Source of the DNA: an uncultured Mycoplasmatota bacterium
GTDB taxonomy: Bacteria; Bacillota_I; Bacilli_A; RF39; UBA660
DNA: 33,673 bases
NCBI GenBank assembly: GCA_900548725.1
Contig: URLV01000011.1
Coordinates: 1 to 33,673 of the forward strand
Direction: 5' to 3'
The stretch's first letter is position 1, and each line of letters opens with the position of its first letter. Below, one piece after another: positions 32,360 to 33,673 of the stretch. Below the pieces are notes generated by a model. The model was not told the origin of the DNA. It searched no databases and worked only from the letters and a program-made list of their open reading frames with translations. The position numbers and the translations under genes are program-made.

Positions 32360-33600
32360 TGTTAGAAAAAATTGTACTTAATAATGGGCTTAAAATATAT
32401 TTAATTAACGATAATAGTAAACATACAACATATATTAATTTAATTGTTAAATTTGGTGGGATAGATAATGAAGTTGTTGTAAATGGGAAAAAACATAAAC
32501 TGAAAAGTGGTTTAGCACATTTTTTAGAACACTTAGTACTTGAAAGTAGCGAGTATGGAGATCTGATGAAAATCTTTGGAATGAATGGTGTTGGTAGCAA
32601 TGGATTTACTAGCATAGATAGAACTCAATTTTATATAGATTGTGTGGATAATATAGAAAATAATTTAGGCTTATTTTTAAGTGGAATACATTGTCCAATT
32701 ATAAATGAAAAAGTTATAGAAAAAATAAAAGGTCCTATTTTAGAAGAAAAACGAAGAAGTTTAGATAATAAAGAAACTAGTACTATATATAATGCTAGTT
32801 TGGAAAGTATAATTGATGCAAAAACATTTAAAAGTATACTAGGTGATTTAAAAGATATAGAAAGTATTGGAAAAGATGATTTAGATTTAGCTTATGATTC
32901 ATTTTATAGACCTGATAATGAAATATTAGTAATAGGGGGAAGATTTAATAAAGAGGCAATACTAAGTGTAATAAATGAAGTATATAGTGATGGGGAATTA
33001 TCGAGTGATAAGATAGAAAAAGTAATTCCACCACATAAATTGGAAGTTAATAAAAAGAAAATTATAGTTAAAGAAGATATTAATTTAGAAAAAAGTATAA
33101 TATCTTTTAAAATTAATACTTTAGATATGAAACCATTTGATAAAGTTATGCTAGATACATACTTATATTATTTTTTAAAAAATAATTTTGGTATTGCAAG
33201 TGAATTAAATAATAGATTAGCTATTAATAATATTATAGTAGGAAATATCAATTATTCATGTAATTTAGTTGAAGGATATCATGTTATTAGAATAGAAAGT
33301 TATACTAAAAATATAAAATTATTTAATGATATTATAATAGATTATTTTATTAATAAAAAATTTGTATTTGATGAAGACTTCTTTAATTTATGTAAAAGAA
33401 ATTATATTATTGATTTAATAACTAGAAGTGATGATTTATATAGAACTATAGATCCATTAATAGAAAATATTGTTACATTTAATTATGAAGGTATTGATAC
33501 TATAGACGATATTGAAAAAATGAATTTTGAAGAATATAAAAATATAATAATGAATTTAGATTTTTCTAATTATAGTATTGCAATTTTAAAAAGAAAATAA
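32359..33600 (+). CDS. M16-family zinc peptidase (YfmH-like)
   Basis: 413 residues from GTG 32359, which overlaps the previous TAG by one base, so translation is coupled. The zinc motif HFLEH is at 54-58, with the downstream Glu in GPILEEKRRS (about 129-130) and SNGFTSIDRTQFY (80-92) between them. This is the catalytic partner of the HxxEH-less protein upstream; M16 pairs form a clamshell that degrades peptides. There is no signal peptide, so it is cytoplasmic. The gene has a normal length for the family. Confidence 0.88.
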   Translation: MLEKIVLNNGLKIYLINDNSKHTTYINLIVKFGGIDNEVVVNGKKHKLKSGLAHFLEHLVLESSEYGDLMKIFGMNGVGSNGFTSIDRTQFYIDCVDNIENNLGLFLSGIHCPIINEKVIEKIKGPILEEKRRSLDNKETSTIYNASLESIIDAKTFKSILGDLKDIESIGKDDLDLAYDSFYRPDNEILVIGGRFNKEAILSVINEVYSDGELSSDKIEKVIPPHKLEVNKKKIIVKEDINLEKSIISFKINTLDMKPFDKVMLDTYLYYFLKNNFGIASELNNRLAINNIIVGNINYSCNLVEGYHVIRIESYTKNIKLFNDIIIDYFINKKFVFDEDFFNLCKRNYIIDLITRSDDLYRTIDPLIENIVTFNYEGIDTIDDIEKMNFEEYKNIIMNLDFSNYSIAILKRK

Positions 33601-33623
33601 AAAAGACTTAATTTAGTCTTTTT
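33601..33623 (+). terminator. Terminator after the M16 operon
   Basis: AAAAGACT, loop TAATTT, AGTCTTTT, T1. Confidence 0.8.
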
Positions 33624-33641
33624 CCTAAATTGAAATTTGAA

Positions 33642-33666
33642 CCGCACCACTAGGGTGCGGCTTTTT
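33642..33666. terminator. GC-rich hairpin at the window end
   Basis: CCGCACC pairs with GGTGCGG around ACTAG, followed by CTTTTTG. It has A-runs on the other strand's exit, so it may serve a convergent gene outside the window. Confidence 0.6.
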
Positions 33667-33673
33667 GATATAA

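Noticed and set aside
1..33673. tRNA, rRNA genes or CRISPR arrays
   Set aside because: No cloverleaf with GGTTCRANTCC arm, no rRNA-like stretch and no regularly spaced repeats were seen on reading the gaps. This was done by eye.

Overview
The window is very AT-rich DNA (about a quarter G+C by eye). Short intergenic gaps, Gram-positive Shine-Dalgarno sites (AGGAG type) and many stem-loop plus T-run terminators point to a low-GC Firmicute. UGA is a normal stop (it ends nfo, pdp and the AlkA-like gene) and Trp is UGG, so the code is not the Mycoplasma one. RNase J, a DacF-type carboxypeptidase, a YfmF/YfmH-like M16 pair and a long-ectodomain pilin-like protein suit an uncultured gut Bacilli/Erysipelotrichia or RF39-like lineage. 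That placement is inference.

Layout. 1-355: 5' end of an IS3-family element abutting the 3' end of RNase J. 365-12420: chromosomal genes (RNase J, amidoligase-like protein, endonuclease IV, pilin-like protein, pyrimidine-nucleoside phosphorylase, HerA-like ATPase, AI-2E-family permease, D-Ala-D-Ala carboxypeptidase). 12526-17650: a genomic island. A sigma-factor fragment is followed by five closely packed genes (Nudix hydrolase, AlkA-like glycosylase, RibD-like/methyltransferase fusion, SMUG2/DUF4918-like uracil-DNA glycosylase, deoxyribosyltransferase-like protein). The island ends in a broken second copy of the dacF 3' end and of the sigma fragment. 18125-19327: membrane metallophosphoesterase. 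19488-22995: a promoter, a 19-residue leader peptide, an overlapping antiterminator/terminator and then three genes (ASCH-cytidine deaminase, GNAT-transglutaminase-like-GNAT, double GNAT). This looks like a translation-sensing, drug-modification type operon. 23189-25420: methyltransferase, S51 peptidase and several gene remnants. 25423-29941: TetR regulator divergent from an MMPL transporter fused to a YhgE-like extracellular protein. 30041-33600: thioredoxin-like protein without its cysteines, an RNA polymerase alpha-CTD-like repeat protein, and the M16 pair.

The two most interesting systems are the five-gene base-excision/nucleotide island with its dacF duplication scar, and the attenuator-controlled deaminase/acetyltransferase operon. 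The MMPL-YhgE fusion with a retained internal ribosome-binding site and signal peptide is a third clear oddity. All functions are read from motifs by eye; no database search was run.
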